Shown: positions 44,010-55,490, counted from the stretch's first letter. The stretch: DNA of 64,000 bases from Clusia tigrina (GCA_920105625.2 OV050031.1:125954275-126018274); one strand, 5' to 3'. Numbers and translations are program-made. Notes: generated by a model not told the origin, from the letters alone.

Positions 44010-44710
44010 CAACTCCGGAGGTCGACAATCGATTAACAATATAATAAATATATATTAAAAATATTATTAAAGTGAAAAAAACAGTTTTTAGTGTGTTGTA
44101 ATAATGAGCGGAACAATAAAATACCAAATTAAGTTTCTTCACTTTTCCAAAGGAAAATAATTTATTATTATTTATTTGTGGGTGAAATTTTGTCTACAAA
44201 ACAAAGCATTTAATGCAAATACTTGGTGAAGTTGCATAAAATATTTTGATTAAGAGTTCATAGAAAAGAATTTGCAGGTTGAAATGGGTAAGTAATATTT
44301 TTGAATCTATATTTATTCAATTTTAAAAATATTTAATAACAGGATTTGGAAAGCAAAGGTATTTGAAAGCAGATGTTACCAGATACATTCACTGCACCAA
44401 GTGTTTTGTTTGAGACAGAAACCAGCAAAGAAGCATGTGTCATCCAAATATCGGAAATATAATTGAAGAAGGTACACTCATGGGGATTAAAATAAGTGAA
44501 ACGGAAGTATTTGGGGTGCCTGACTTGGAAAAACCCTATTTTGACAACAAGGAAAGAAATTCGTTTGTTTCTAACTGACCTGAACGAAATCATTTGGCAG
44601 CTCAAGTAAAAATGTTTCAGAAGCAGGTGTAAGTTAAATAATTTCAATACCAGTTTTTAATTATTTTTTTTAAAATATGTTTAAACGATTCTCGACCTCC
44701 GGTTGAAATT
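44010..44710. other. Unassigned sequence between gypsy 2 and Penelope
   Basis: Contains an intron-like arrangement at 44284-44342 (atgg|gtaagtaat ... ttaataacag|gattt) and broken frames on the plus strand at 44340-44640 with no recognised domain. It may be a decayed transposon gene. I cannot name it. Confidence 0.3.
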
Positions 44711-45250
44711 TAATAAATTGGTTTTTGTAACGAGTTCAAGGTCCAAAAATAAAAATTAATTTTTTTATTATTTAATTAAAAAGTTCCCAATATTTTGGTT
44801 TCCTCCGGAAACCATCCTCAGAGTCTACAATTAATGATAATTATATAAAAAATGTTTCAATTCAATAAATATGTTGACACTTACAATTTTCTGATCTGTC
44901 AACTTAAATGTAAATTACAGACTAAATTACCTGCCTAACATTAAACGGTGGTCTTAATTTGTCTACGGTCAGCTGTTTGTGTTTGTTGTTGTTATTTTGA
45001 ATGTTTACTTGTCTCGTACAAGTTTTCTATATATGTGTGCACAGCTATCCGTGTCCGTTTTATAATTAAGTCATTGTTTTGTTGGTATGTTGGTGATATG
45101 TAGCATTTCCAGTAGGTATCCTTTGTTTTAATGCTGTTCTTGTTGTAATACCTGTGCTTCTTCGAAGTTCGGGTGATGTCCAGTACGAGCACAGTGATCT
45201 GCACGTGCCGTTTTTGGTTCTAGAGCTGTGCTTCTGTTTTTCCTATCCGA
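44711..45250. repeat. Left arm of the Penelope fold-back
   Basis: Pairs with 46850-47164 + 50115-50340. At about 44932-44944 it reads ctgcctaacatt, the uninterrupted form of the site where Harbinger inserted in the other arm. Confidence 0.9.
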
Positions 45251-46700
45251 TCTGTGCGCTGATATTCTCGCCCTTAATTTGTTTTTGGTCGTACCAATAT
45301 ACGAGTATACTTTGTCGCATAAATTGGACCCGTCTCCACAACAATTAATTTTGTATATCACGTGCGCCTTATCTAATTTATCGATCGTACTTTTTGTGTT
45401 GGTATATAGTTGTTGCAATGTGTTATTCGTTTTATGTGCTATTTGGAACTTTTTTTTATTGTACATATTCGATGTTTTGAATCTTTCTGAAAATTCCCTT
45501 ATGTATGTCATTGACTTGTATATTTTTGTTATCCTCTCTATTTTAGTATTGTCCTTTTTCCCTTTATGGTTTTTAATAAGTCTGTTATGTAGCCTATTCG
45601 GGAAATCGTTATTCTTTAAAATCGTCTTTATTTTTGTAATATTTTCCTTGCACGTATTAGATTTGTCGCCGTGTTGAAAATTACTCCTTTTGGGTGTTTT
45701 GAGTACAAATTAATTATTCTACCAGACGCATTTGGTTTTTGATACCAATTTACTTTTATCGTATTATGTTTTCTAACCAGGAGCGTGTCCAAGTATGGCA
45801 ATGTCCATCTTCTTCTTCTATTGTAAATTTTATTGTTTTGTGACAATTCTTTAGCTTATTTAATGTGTTTAGTATTTCATTTTTGTTTACAATTGCGAAA
45901 ATGTCATCTATATACTTGGTCAAGCATCTAGGGTTATTTCCACTTTTCATTAATTTGTCCAATATTTCTTGCATTATAATATCCGCTATTATGGGTGATG
46001 CCGGCGAACCCATTGGCATACCAGTACGTTGTGCATAAATTTTGTCCTAATATTTAAAATATATATTTTCTTTTATGGAAAATTTCAATATTTCCATAAA
46101 TAATTCCTTTGTCATGTGTGTATGTTGCTGTATGATGTTCCATTTTTTACTTCTAATTCCTATTGCGTAGTCAATTGGGATGCTGGGAAATAGAGACACA
46201 ACGTCAAATAAAACCAGAATTTCGTCATCGAATATATGTGCATTGTTCATCTTGTTTTTAAACTGTACTGCGTCTTTACTGTACTGTACTACCGTCAAGT
46301 TTTTTAATATATTTACTATACGAGTATATTTGCATAGTCCGTATGATGGTGAGTTAATAGATGAACAAATAGGTCTTAATGGTGTATTCTCTTTATGTAT
46401 TTTTGGTAACCCATATATTCGTGGTGCTAATGCTATTTTAGTAGTTAACTTTTGTTTTTCGTAAGTGGTAATTATCCCATTTTTTTTTTAAATTATCTAC
46501 TAAGTTTTTTTTTCTGTAATGTTGAAACCTGATCTCGTTTCAGTACTTTGAATTTGTAAATGTCATTCAACATTTCTTTCATTTTTTTGTCATAGTCCTC
46601 TCGACTCATAGCCTTATTCCCTTTATCCGCCTTAAGTATTAGTATATTTGAGTTATTTTTAAAAAATATTTTATCACTTTTTACGGTATGATTAACCAAT
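45120..46700 (-). pseudogene. Penelope RT with GIY-YIG endonuclease
   Basis: Minus-strand order: ILILKADKGNKAM (RT start, about 46640), VLFDVVSLFPSIPID (palm with the first Asp, about 46205), MPMGSPASPIIADIIMQEIL (about 46019), LTKYIDDIFAIV (active-site YIDD, about 45925), and then at 45846-45628 DTLLVRK, NWYQKPNASGRI. The C-terminal GIY-YIG (Uri) domain is at 45511-45128: INCCGDGSNLCDKVYSYIGTTKNKLRARISAHRSD. This domain pairing is specific to Penelope elements, where RT primes at endonuclease-nicked DNA. Breaks lie near 46490, 46040, 45755 and 45620. The catalytic residues remain visible. Confidence 0.85.
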
Positions 46701-46849
46701 CTCTCTCTTCTGTCTAGTCTTGTTTTTGCTTGTGAGTGTGTATCAGCGTTATAAAATTAGTTCTCTGCATTTCCTGATCCTCTTTATTGCTAACACTTTG
46801 TATGCAATTTTCTCCATCTGCTATACTTTTGAATAGTGGGAAACTATTG

Positions 46850-47164
46850 TCGGATAGGAAAAACAGAAGCACAGCTCTAGAACCAAAAACGGCACGTGCA
46901 GATCACTGTGCTCGTACTGGACATCACCCGAACTTCGAAGAAGCACAGGTATTACAACAAGAACAGCATTAAAACAAAGGATACCTACTGGAAATGCTAC
47001 ATATCACCAACATACCAACAAAACAATGACTTAATTATAAAACGGACACGGATAGCTGTGCACACATATATAGAAAACTTGTACGAGACAAGTAAACATT
47101 CAAAATAACAACAACAAACACAAACAGCTGACCGTAGACAAATTAAGACCACCGTTTAATGTTA
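46850..47164. repeat. Right arm of the Penelope fold-back, part 1
   Basis: The reverse complement of about 44940-45250. It includes a truncated, inverted copy of the GIY-YIG C-terminus (AHCARTGHHPNFEEAQVLQQEQH on the plus strand up to 46972). Confidence 0.9.
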
Positions 47165-47223
47165 GGCTGCAGGCAGAGTGCCGGCTGGCGACCGAGCCGA
47201 ACCGAACCGAACTTATTGCTGAC
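47165..47223 (+). repeat. Harbinger left terminal inverted repeat (59 bp)
   Basis: Starts ggctgcaggcagagtgccgg and includes a ccgaaccgaaccgaac run. It is the exact reverse complement of 50053-50111. Its inner 27 bp (ccgaaccgaaccgaacttattgctgac) recur as a direct repeat at about 47286-47312, a likely extra transposase-binding site. Confidence 0.95.
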
Positions 47224-47611
47224 CGAAAAAAAAAACTGGTTCAATACAAATTAGTGCAAATCGGCGCCGAGATGGCACAGTAGCAGCCGAACCGAACCGA
47301 ACTTATTGCTGACTGACTGAACAAAACTGTTTTAGAGACTTATTTGTGACTGATTGTGACTGATGTTTGATTGTATGTGTAAATATTTAAGTTGATGCTT
47401 TGATGCTATTGAAATATTTCTTTCTGTTTTGTTTGACACATATGTATGTGTGTATCTATCATGAAGATCATTATACCATGCTCTTGCTTTTTTGTTTATG
47501 ATTGGTTTTGTTTACCGTTTGTTTTTAAGTTTTGTTTTTTTTTTTTATGGAATTCTAATTTATACTGATCAGTCGGTTTTTTGTATTGTCTGTGGTCAGT
47601 TGCAATTTAGT

Positions 47612-49485
47612 ATGGATATTGAGCAATTGATAAGTGAAGTTTTTTCTCGCCCAGCTTTATGGGACCAGAAGAACAAAGGACATCATAACCGAGTTTTAGT
47701 GGAAAAGCTATGGATATCCGTGGCAATAGAAATTAAAGTATCAAGTAAGTATTTTTTAAATTTATTTCAGTTTATTAAGGCTTACATAATTACAAAATTT
47801 GTCTCGAATTAATCTACCATTCTTGACGCTGGTTTTATTATATTGTTTTTGCGAGTTTGTGGGATTTTGCTTCTCTATTTCTTCTATAAATTGTTGATCT
47901 AATCCCTCAAGATCAATAATAATATTGTGCAGAAGACAAATAGATTTCACAATGTTTTCGGCTAATAAAGTTTCTGTGTCTATTGGTTTCCATAACACTC
48001 TAAATTTAGCATTTATGATTCCAAAGGCACATTCTACGCACTTTCTACCTCTTGAAAGGCGGCTATTAAAATATTCATGCTCTGCGGTGCAGTCTTTTCT
48101 GCTGTACGGCCGTAACAAACACTCTAAAAGAGGATATGCTTCGTCTCCAAGAAAAACATATGGCACAATTTCGTTAGTATTTGGTAGATTTGTGTTTGGT
48201 GGTGCCTGTAGTTTATTATTTTTTAATAGATTAAATATTTCAGAAGAGCTGAAAGTTCCACCATCGCTCTGTTTGCCATATCCTCCAACTTCAATTGCAA
48301 TAAATTTGCAGCTAGCATCGGCAATTCCTTGCAATACAATTGAAAAAAAATGTTTATAATTATAAAACATTGAACCGGAATTTGCTGGGCACTTGATACG
48401 TATGTGCTTTCCATCAATAGCACCAATGCAATTTGGGAAGTTCCATAAATTCCAGTATTGCGCTGCAACTTCTTTCAAATACGCTTCTGTGGGCTGCGGC
48501 ATATGAATTGGAAACAACTCCTCCCATAGTGCTACGGTTGTTTCTTTAACAATAACTCCAACTGTCGTTCTGCCTATCCGAAATGAAAAAGCCAGTGATG
48601 CAAATGATACTCCTGTTGCCAAATATCTAAATTAAAAAATAGTTGTGTTTATTACAATTGTTATAATAATTTTTATAATAAATTTATTTTAGAGGAAGAT
48701 GCAAAAAAAAAATGGAAGTATTTACGCGACCAATTCCGAACTGAACTACGGAAAAATCCACTTCCAAAATCTGGTGATGCTGGTGGATCACAAAATGACT
48801 ACAGTTGGCCGTACTTCAAGTCACTCCTGTTTTTAAAGGACAATATGCAGTACAGACCTTTAAGTGGAAATTTAAAGCCAACAAAGGCAAAAGGTGATCA
48901 AGAAGTGGTTGCTCGTGATTTCCATGAAGAAAACAATGATGTCTGTAATACATCACAGACTGAAAATACAAACGATATGTACGACAGTTTTGAGTCCTCC
49001 TCTGAAGTAACAGCCAAAAAAACAAAAACTCAGAGCAGCACTACTCAACTGTTGGAGCTTGAAAAACGCAAATTGGAATTGCTTGAGAGGAAATCTTCGG
49101 AAAAAAAGCAGTAGTGGACGAAGATGAAGCATTCTATTTAACTTTATTGCCGCATATTCGGACATTGACGCAAAGAAATAAATTATTATGGCGAATAGAT
49201 GTCCAAAATCTCCTATTTAAATATGTGTATGAAAAAACACCAAATATGCCACAAATGTCCAACGAAAGTTCGCGATATACAGGTTTATCATCTCCGATCA
49301 GCACTTCGTCGGAAACGGACAATGTCCATACTTTAGACCTAAGTACTCGTCACCATTTGCAGCCAAGCGCATTTTCTCCAACCCCAATCTACAATTTGCC
49401 GTCAACTTCATCATTTGCTCCAACCCCAATCTACAATTTACCGTCATCTAATGAATCTACACATTCCATGTATGAAAACTTATAA
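47612..49485 (+). pseudogene. Harbinger ORF1: MADF-BESS protein, one intron, one frameshift
   Basis: The accessory DNA-binding protein of PIF/Harbinger. Exon 1 (ATG 47612 to 47744) gives the MADF start (ISEVFSRPALWDQKNKGHHN, EKLWISVAIEI). Donor GTAAGT is at 47745 and acceptor TTTTAG ends at 48692. Exon 2 continues in phase: EDAKKKWKYLRDQFRTELRKN (MADF helices) and YSWPYFKSLLFLKD, then an acidic/Ser linker and LLELEKRKLELLER. In a 7-A run near 49103-49109 the frame stops (TAG 49112). One base out of phase it runs to 49485 with a BESS-like YLTLLPHIRTL and two copies of TPIYNLPS. An aataaa lies near 49492. The intron contains the transposase exon 2 on the other strand. Confidence 0.85.
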
Positions 49486-49829
49486 ATAATTTAATAAAAA
49501 ATTCTAAATAATTTAAAAAACAAAATTTCTTCTTACCTGAGAGTTAGAACCAATCGTTCGCACGAAGTTCTTGGTGTTTTTATAAAATTTGTCCAATTTT
49601 TATTTAATTTTGGTGATATCTTGTCTAGAATGTAGTCAAAAGTTTCGATTTTCATTCTGGTATATTCTTTAAATTTTAGTGGATATTTTCTTAAATCATC
49701 ATATAAATGATGAAATTCACCAAATTCGCTTCTTTTAACATTAATTGGATGCTTTCCAAATTCTTTTTGGTTTATAATTGCATTTATCACACTTGCAGAA
49801 GCGTAATGCTCTTCATCAGACGAATCCAT
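47762..49829 (-). CDS. Harbinger transposase (HARBI1-like DDE), one intron, intact frame
   Basis: The cut-and-paste nuclease of PIF/Harbinger. Exon 1 runs 49829-49537 (ATG at 49829, MDSSDEEHYASA; an ATG nine codons upstream at 49856 is also possible). Donor gtaaga starts at 49536 and acceptor tttaatttag ends at 48627. Exon 2 is 48626-47762. The codon AG|A joins LVLTLR to YLATGVSFASLAF, as expected for the HTH region. The predicted product is about 385 residues. The catalytic triad in exon-2 numbering is D70 (GAIDGKHI), D160 (VFLGDEAYPL) and E197 (VECAFGIINAKF), all present, with no stop. AATAAA-like signals overlap the stop. The intron (910 bp) holds the MADF exon 2 on the opposite strand. 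Confidence 0.9.
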
Positions 49830-50052
49830 TACTGTACACTTCAATTTTATAAACACAAATTAATAACAAGACTACGAAATATACATACATATGTATATAC
49901 AAAACACAAAATTCTTTTCTTTCATTCCACACCAACAACTTCTCCTGCCTCTACCATGCTCTTGCTGTTGTCAACGCAGTGTATGATTGGTTTTGTTTAC
50001 AAAAAAAGCACAAGTTTCAGCCGGCACTCTGCCATCCCATAAGTTGAAACAA

Positions 50053-50111
50053 GTCAGCAATAAGTTCGGTTCGGTTCGGCTCGGTCGCCAGCCGGCACTC
50101 TGCCTGCAGCC
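50053..50111 (-). repeat. Harbinger right terminal inverted repeat (59 bp)
   Basis: The exact partner of 47165-47223. Just inside it, cagccggcactctgcca at about 50015-50031 repeats part of the terminal sequence. Confidence 0.95.
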
Positions 50112-50114
50112 TTA

Positions 50115-50340
50115 GGCAGGTAATTATATTTAGTCTGTAATTTACATTTAAGTTGACAGATCAGAAAATTGTAAGTATCAACATATTTATTGAATTGAAA
50201 CAATTTTTATATAACTGTCATTAATTGTAGACTCTAAGGATGGTTTCCGGAGGAAACCGAAATATTGGGAACTTTTTAATTAAATAATAAAAAAATTAAT
50301 TTTTATTTTTGGACCTTGAACTCGTTACAAAAACCAATTT
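50115..50340. repeat. Right arm of the Penelope fold-back, part 2
   Basis: The outer part of the right arm, the reverse complement of about 44711-44938, including gatggtttccggaggaaacc. Confidence 0.9.
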
Positions 50341-51129
50341 ATTTTTTTAAAATTATATTTATTAATCTTTATTTTTGTAGTAAAACAATATTTATCTTCA
50401 TCGGCGATGGTGTAAGTCCGAGCAAAAACATTTTTATGACATAAAAGTCCTTAAAGATACTTTACAGAAGACAGAATTCCAATGAAATTATATGGAGCAG
50501 AAACTAAAAAAAATTTCACGGCACAAACTTCACCAAAAAAATACTGAGTAAACCAAAAACCTGTACGCCAAATCATTTGAAATATTTTATTTCCAATTTA
50601 TTTCCAATATTTTATTTCCAATTATATCCAAAAAATGCGATAAATATAGTATCACATCAGCTCAAAAAATTATAAATATATAGCTCTTGCGCTGTTAGCT
50701 GTATTTCGCCAATTGACCATTTATGATGGTTGATTTTCCAATAGAAATATTTGAAATTTAAAAAAATTTTCGTCAATATATTTGTAATATGTTGTAGTAT
50801 TTATTTCACCGAAAAATACTTCATATAAACTAGTAACTCTTGCTATTTTTAATATTTCACAAAAATGTTTACGTTTTTGTTTACAAAATGTATGTTAGTT
50901 TGACATTTCGCTTTTTTAGGCTGTTTTGATGTAGACGCGCAGAAAGGAAAATCTTTGTACACCGCTTTTCGGAATCTTCGTTTCTATTACTTTTGGTAGT
51001 GACTGTACGATTGATTGACTGTATTAAATTGTTATATGTAGTAGAGGCTGCATTAGATGAGTCAAGAGTTGTAATGACTCTGTTTGTGGGTTTAAGGCAC
51101 CGGAGAGACAATTTGAGCTGGGTATGGTG
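50341..51129. other. AT-rich spacer, nothing recognised
   Basis: About 790 bp. Frames on either strand are short and without known motifs. The repeated ttatttccaatttatttccaatattttatttcc at about 50587-50623 is a short internal repeat. Confidence 0.5.
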
Positions 51130-52009
51130 GATGGCTGATGGATGGGGTACCTTGCATATTTATGCATTATGTTGTTATGTTCTCTGATAACAGCTTCGCT
51201 CACTCAGAACATTAAACACATACGGATATTTTTGTTGTTCGTGAGCGTCCGCTATATTTTCGGACAGCTGTGCACAGGCGCTGCGTTTCGTCTTATCATG
51301 CGGCGAGAGTGCACTAAAGGGGGAGCAGGCTCTTTGTTTTGATATGCCTTGTTCATGAAGAATATAAGCTGCAGCCAATACAGTCAATTCAGTCGCAATC
51401 CTGTGCTGAGAAATATAATTAATTTTATTGCATAATATATTACGCAATAAATTCTGCAGTATCAATTATATCAAAACTTATATTAAATTACATTGACTTC
51501 GCCCACTGGCCACCGTGAGAACAAAGCATTTGCACGGTTTAATGCTGACGCAGCACAAGTGGAGGTTTAAATTATTATATGGATTAGTAATAATTTTAAT
51601 ATAAATATTGGGCAATTTTTAATTACTATCAGAATAATTCTTCACTACGAATAAACAAGTTGGATTTTCCCCCACCAGTGGTAAGAGATCTAACTTATGC
51701 CCATAAAAAAATGCTCTGCTTTTTATTTAAAGTCAGCACTAAGCAAGACGTGATACACACTCGATCACTACATTCACAAAGAGTCCCCCACCAGTGGTAA
51801 GATTCAATTGTGATATCTGGTGCGAGAGCTACGCCATATCATTGGTCCGTAAAAATGCAATTATTTTTCAGTGACTAATCAAGAGTCTTCCAAGATGAAA
51901 ATTGGTGAATTAACAGACGCCCAGTCAGACATTGGCAAAAGAGTGGAACATCAATTCGAGAACTGAAAGAAATCGAGTAAGGCACGCAGGGAGAATCCTG
52001 CTTATATTG

Positions 52010-52815
52010 AAGGCTGCATTTGATGTATTCAACGAATTGTGGGCAAAATTTCAAAGAAATAATCAAACACTGCAAATTTAAGTCCAACCAGCTAACCGTC
52101 AGGAATTCCGTTACTTCACCAACGATTTCTGTACCCAAACAAAGGCTGTAAGAGACAATTATTTTCTAAAACTGCGGGAAGTTTTAATTTCATTGCAACA
52201 GCAGTGGAAATCAGCCAGATTGGATACCGTGTTATCAGCCATGCCAACTCACTTTCAAAATCTTGTGGAACCAGCCACCACATCGATCCATGAGTAAAAT
52301 ATACAAAATATATAGTACGTGGAAAGTACATTGACAGATACATGGCTTGGCAAACAATTAAGGCTTGGTATTCAAATGAGAGACTCATAATGATTAGATT
52401 AATGGACAGACTTTCCAATCTTCCAGTGGTCCAGGAAGATTCACCGGAAGGACTCAGAACACGCTATGACAATACATTTGAGTTCTCAGGAGCATTGAAG
52501 CATTGGACACCGAAATTGATGGATGGGATCCACTTTTGATGACTCTTTTCTTATCAAAAAGCTAGATAAATCCGCACATGCATTGTTTCAGCAATCTTTC
52601 GCTAACTTGTGAATTTCCAAAATTAAACCGACTCCTCCAATTTATCGAAAAAATTCCAATCACTGCCATCTTGGAAATTAAAGCAAGACTGGAAGTGAAG
52701 AGGAGGACAACATCATTAATTGCTAATGGCTCGTGCCCTAATTGCAATAAATACCATGCGCTATACATGTGTGAGGGATTTCTTAAAATATCGCCAAAAA
52801 TCAGATTTGATTAAA
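52010..52815 (+). pseudogene. BEL/Pao Gag
   Basis: Broken frames give a Gag-like order: LKAAFDVFNELW (52010), LDTVLSAMPTHFQNLVEP (about 52225), TDTWLGKQLRLGIQMRDS (52330-52385), then the conserved knuckle region NGSCPNCNKYHALYMCEGFLK (about 52728-52790) ending SPKIRFD. CPNC...H...C followed by LKISP..RFD is characteristic of BEL Gag. Stops and frameshifts are present. Confidence 0.7.
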
Positions 52816-53439
52816 TAAAAAAAAACAAGGTTTGCATTTAGTATCAGAGTTTACCATCTGCTATATTTCGAATGAGGTCAGAAGAAGTTCCAACGTCGAA
52901 ACAACACATCAAAGCTCATCACTGCATCAACAACTTCATCTGTGACTAATACTACATAAACAACATCAACGAAGAGCTCGTATGTGTTCCTATCAACAGC
53001 TCTGGTAGAAGTTAAAAGCAGCAGCTAGAACTTCATCAACTGTAAGACAATATTGTACTAAAGCAGCCAATTGAACTTTATGTCTAAATGATTTGCAAAC
53101 AAACTGGATTTGAAATAAACAGATCATTGGCTAAAAATGAGAGGGCAGGCAATCACACGAAAATTGCGATCGCTTCTAAAATTAAGGGAGTTACAGCCAA
53201 CATTAACCCATACCTAATTGATCAAAAAACCAATGATCAACTTATCAATAACATTGAAATCAGCAAATGGAAAATTCTATGGAATATAAAATGTCTGGCC
53301 CAACCCTTCGATGGCGGACTTACTAATTGGAACTGAATTGTACTCCTCACCAATGTAAATAGGGGAGATAAAAACGCCAAGCGCTTGCCTACACTGCAAA
53401 GGCTGCAACAGACACTATAAACTCTGTATTCTGTGGACT

Positions 53440-54290
53440 TGGCTGTGAGGACGACGTTCTCATTGAGCGAGTTTCCCGATTTGGGAATTGGAAGGAGTCA
53501 ATTATGAAACTAAATTTGTTAGTGAAGATGAATCAAGATGTGAGGACATCTTTAAAACTACAACAACCCGGAATTATGGCCACTATACTATGCGGCTACC
53601 ATTAAAAATGGATCCAGTGGTTCTTGGAAATTCTGGCAACATGGCGATTCAAGTCTCTGAGAGTTCGTTTGGAGAAATCTGGTGAATTAAAGCAAACATA
53701 TTCAGTCTTCATCAATTAATATGAAAATCTTGGGCTCATGGATGAAATAAAGTACAAAAACAGGAGGCGGTACTTATCTTATCACAGCGTATTCAAACCA
53801 GAAAGCAAAAAAACAAAATTGAGGGTAGTTTTTGACGCTTCCACCAAATAACGTTTCTCACAACGATATATTGCTTGGTGGACCAGTAGTAGAAGACAAT
53901 TTCTGTTCCATTCTACTTCGATTCAGGCACATCCATTTGCTGCAACGTCACATGTTGCTGAGATTATAGGCAATTCCAGATGATAGAAAAAATCTCTAAT
54001 TTGCGACTAATAATATGGAGGAGTTCTGTGAACCAGCCTTTCACGTTCTACAAACTGAGGACAGTAACATATGGCACCACGCCTGCTCCATAGCTACAAT
54101 ATGCCTAAACCAATTTGCAGAATATGAAGGTGCATCCTTTGCATTAGCTACTTCCGCCACAGTCAAGGACTTATACGTTGATGACTTAATGAGCTCATTC
54201 AAAACCTTAGACGAGGCACCTAGAACCCAAAGTGAGTTAGTAAGAAGGATAAAACGTGGAGGGTTACAACTGAGAAAATGGTGATCCAAT
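53440..54290 (+). pseudogene. BEL/Pao Pol: RT fragments
   Basis: 53488-53685 reads EGVNYETKFVSEDESRCED and YTMRLPLKMDPVVLGNS, the region before BEL RT. LGHMDEIKYKNRRRYLSYHSVFKPES and KLRVVFDAST follow at 53735-53845. NDILLGGPVVEDNFCSILLRFR is at about 53860-53925. 54015-54284 holds FALATSATVKDLYVDDLMSSFKTLDEA with the YVDD active site and RRIKRGGLQLRKW. A segment between the two RT aspartates is lost (about 53945-54010) and several frames are used. Confidence 0.8.
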
Positions 54291-54879
54291 CATGAATCGT
54301 TGCTGCGGAACTGATCATCAGAACATCGCGGAATAAAAATGGGTTCAATTAACAGAAACTCTTGCGCTAATCTAGCAGCCTCATTTTGACAATTTCTGCA
54401 TTAAATCATCATGGCCATCACCAAAAAAACTGACAAAATTATCTGTATTGGCAGATATATCCCAGCTATTCGATCCGCTTAGATCCGTAAGCCCAGTGGT
54501 AGTTATTGGGAAGGTTACAAGCACATCCCACCATCTCCTCGTTATGTGCTCTCTTACGGTGCAGTCTGGTTTCTTTTCACTCTGCTTGCAAATCTAAAAA
54601 AAAAAGTTTAAAAAAAGTGTCAAAGTGCGACAGGACCTTTAATTGGCATTTTTTGATAAGCAGTGTTTAGTGGTGGTTGCAGTCTGCCATCTAATAAAAA
54701 CAAATAGTGACAATAAGTTAAAACAAAATTGCCACAAAACAAACAATAACAATAAACATACGAGTACATATATACTAAGCGGTAAGTGCGCCAAAATTTG
54801 TGTTTTACGCTCGCCACAGAGAAAATGAGATAGCCACAGAGAAAATGAGATAGTAGTTTTAAAAGGGCTACACCATACA

Positions 54880-55155
54880 ATATAAACAGAAGAATTCAAG
54901 AGGAAATAACCAGGTTGGGATTCGATGTTACAAACGTTTCAAATATAAAACAAAGAATTACAAAGCATCCGTTGTCGATATTTTATGTCAACTTAAAACA
55001 AAACAAAAATAATACAGACATTTATAAAATTGAAGCAATTATGCACACAAAAATAAAATTCGAACCACCAAATAAAAAAAGGGAAATAGCTCAGTGCACA
55101 AAATGTCAGAGGTATGACCACACTAGAAAATATTGCAACCATATTCCTCGATACA
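54880..55155 (+). pseudogene. Jockey 2 ORF1, part before piggyBac
   Basis: Frame 54915 on: LGFDVTNVSNIKQRITK, LSIFYVNLKQNKNNTDIYKI, then zinc knuckle CTKCQRYDHTRKYCN (expected CQRYGHT..YC) before the insertion at 55156. The protein resumes at 57650 with HATSDCP and a second knuckle, CVLCGGNHPANYRGC (about 57710-57755). It is the RNA-binding ORF1 protein of Jockey LINEs, and the insertion and frame breaks make it inactive. Confidence 0.75.
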
Positions 55156-55325
55156 TTAACCCTTATGTCAACGGCAGAACTTCTTTACGCACGTCAACAG
55201 GAACACACCCGGGTATGGGTACATACGTTTTGTATGGGGAATGTCATGCCGTTAGCATATAAATGCTAATATCTAACTCGTTTGTTGGAATTTCTTTTGT
55301 CTCTCCATTTCCCGCCATTCTGCAT

Positions 55326-55490
55326 ATTTTTTTATTTTGTTAGAAAGAGACAAAAGGTTCAAAACCAGTTTTACCCTTGCATTTTTTTATTGTGTTAGTA
55401 AGAGACAAAAGGGTCAGGACCAGTTTTACCCTTGCATTTTTTTATTGTGTTAGTAAGAGACAAAAGGTTCAGAACCAGTTTTACCCTTGC
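55326..55490. repeat. Three tandem 55-bp units in the piggyBac 5' region
   Basis: Units of about 55 bp ending ccagttttacccttgc at 55380, 55435 and 55490, each with tagaaagagacaaaagg or tagtaagagacaaaagg. They lie between the left end and the transposase start. gtacatacgttttntatggg-like segments flank the array (about 55218 and 55503). Confidence 0.85.

Larger units (their letters stand above)
47165..50111. mobile_element. PIF/Harbinger element, possibly recently active
   Basis: 2,947 bp with perfect 59-bp terminal inverted repeats and a TTA target duplication (47162-47164 and 50112-50114), the hallmark of PIF/Harbinger. It encodes a DDE transposase on the minus strand and a MADF-BESS protein on the plus strand, each with one intron. 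The perfect terminal repeats and intact transposase frame suggest a young copy. It sits in the right arm of a Penelope element, and the left arm gives the empty-site sequence. Confidence 0.95.
44711..50340 (-). mobile_element. Penelope-like element with inverted terminal arms, interrupted by Harbinger
   Basis: The RT plus GIY-YIG gene lies on the minus strand (45120-46700). The left arm 44711-45250, containing the 3' end of the gene, is repeated in reverse as 46850-47164 plus 50115-50340, giving two arms of about 540 bp. The right arm is split by the Harbinger element at a TTA. Terminal-repeat and inverted, partly processed structures are known for Penelope elements. It is probably dead: frameshifts break the RT. 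Confidence 0.85.

Noticed and set aside
50881..51342. Frames of 64-76 residues upstream of the BEL element
   Set aside because: No recognisable domain, and the overlapping frames on both strands suggest chance openness.
51130..51500. Firm BEL 5' LTR call
   Set aside because: A TATA-like and a polyadenylation-like region are present, but no matching 3' LTR was found near 62 kb, so boundaries cannot be set.
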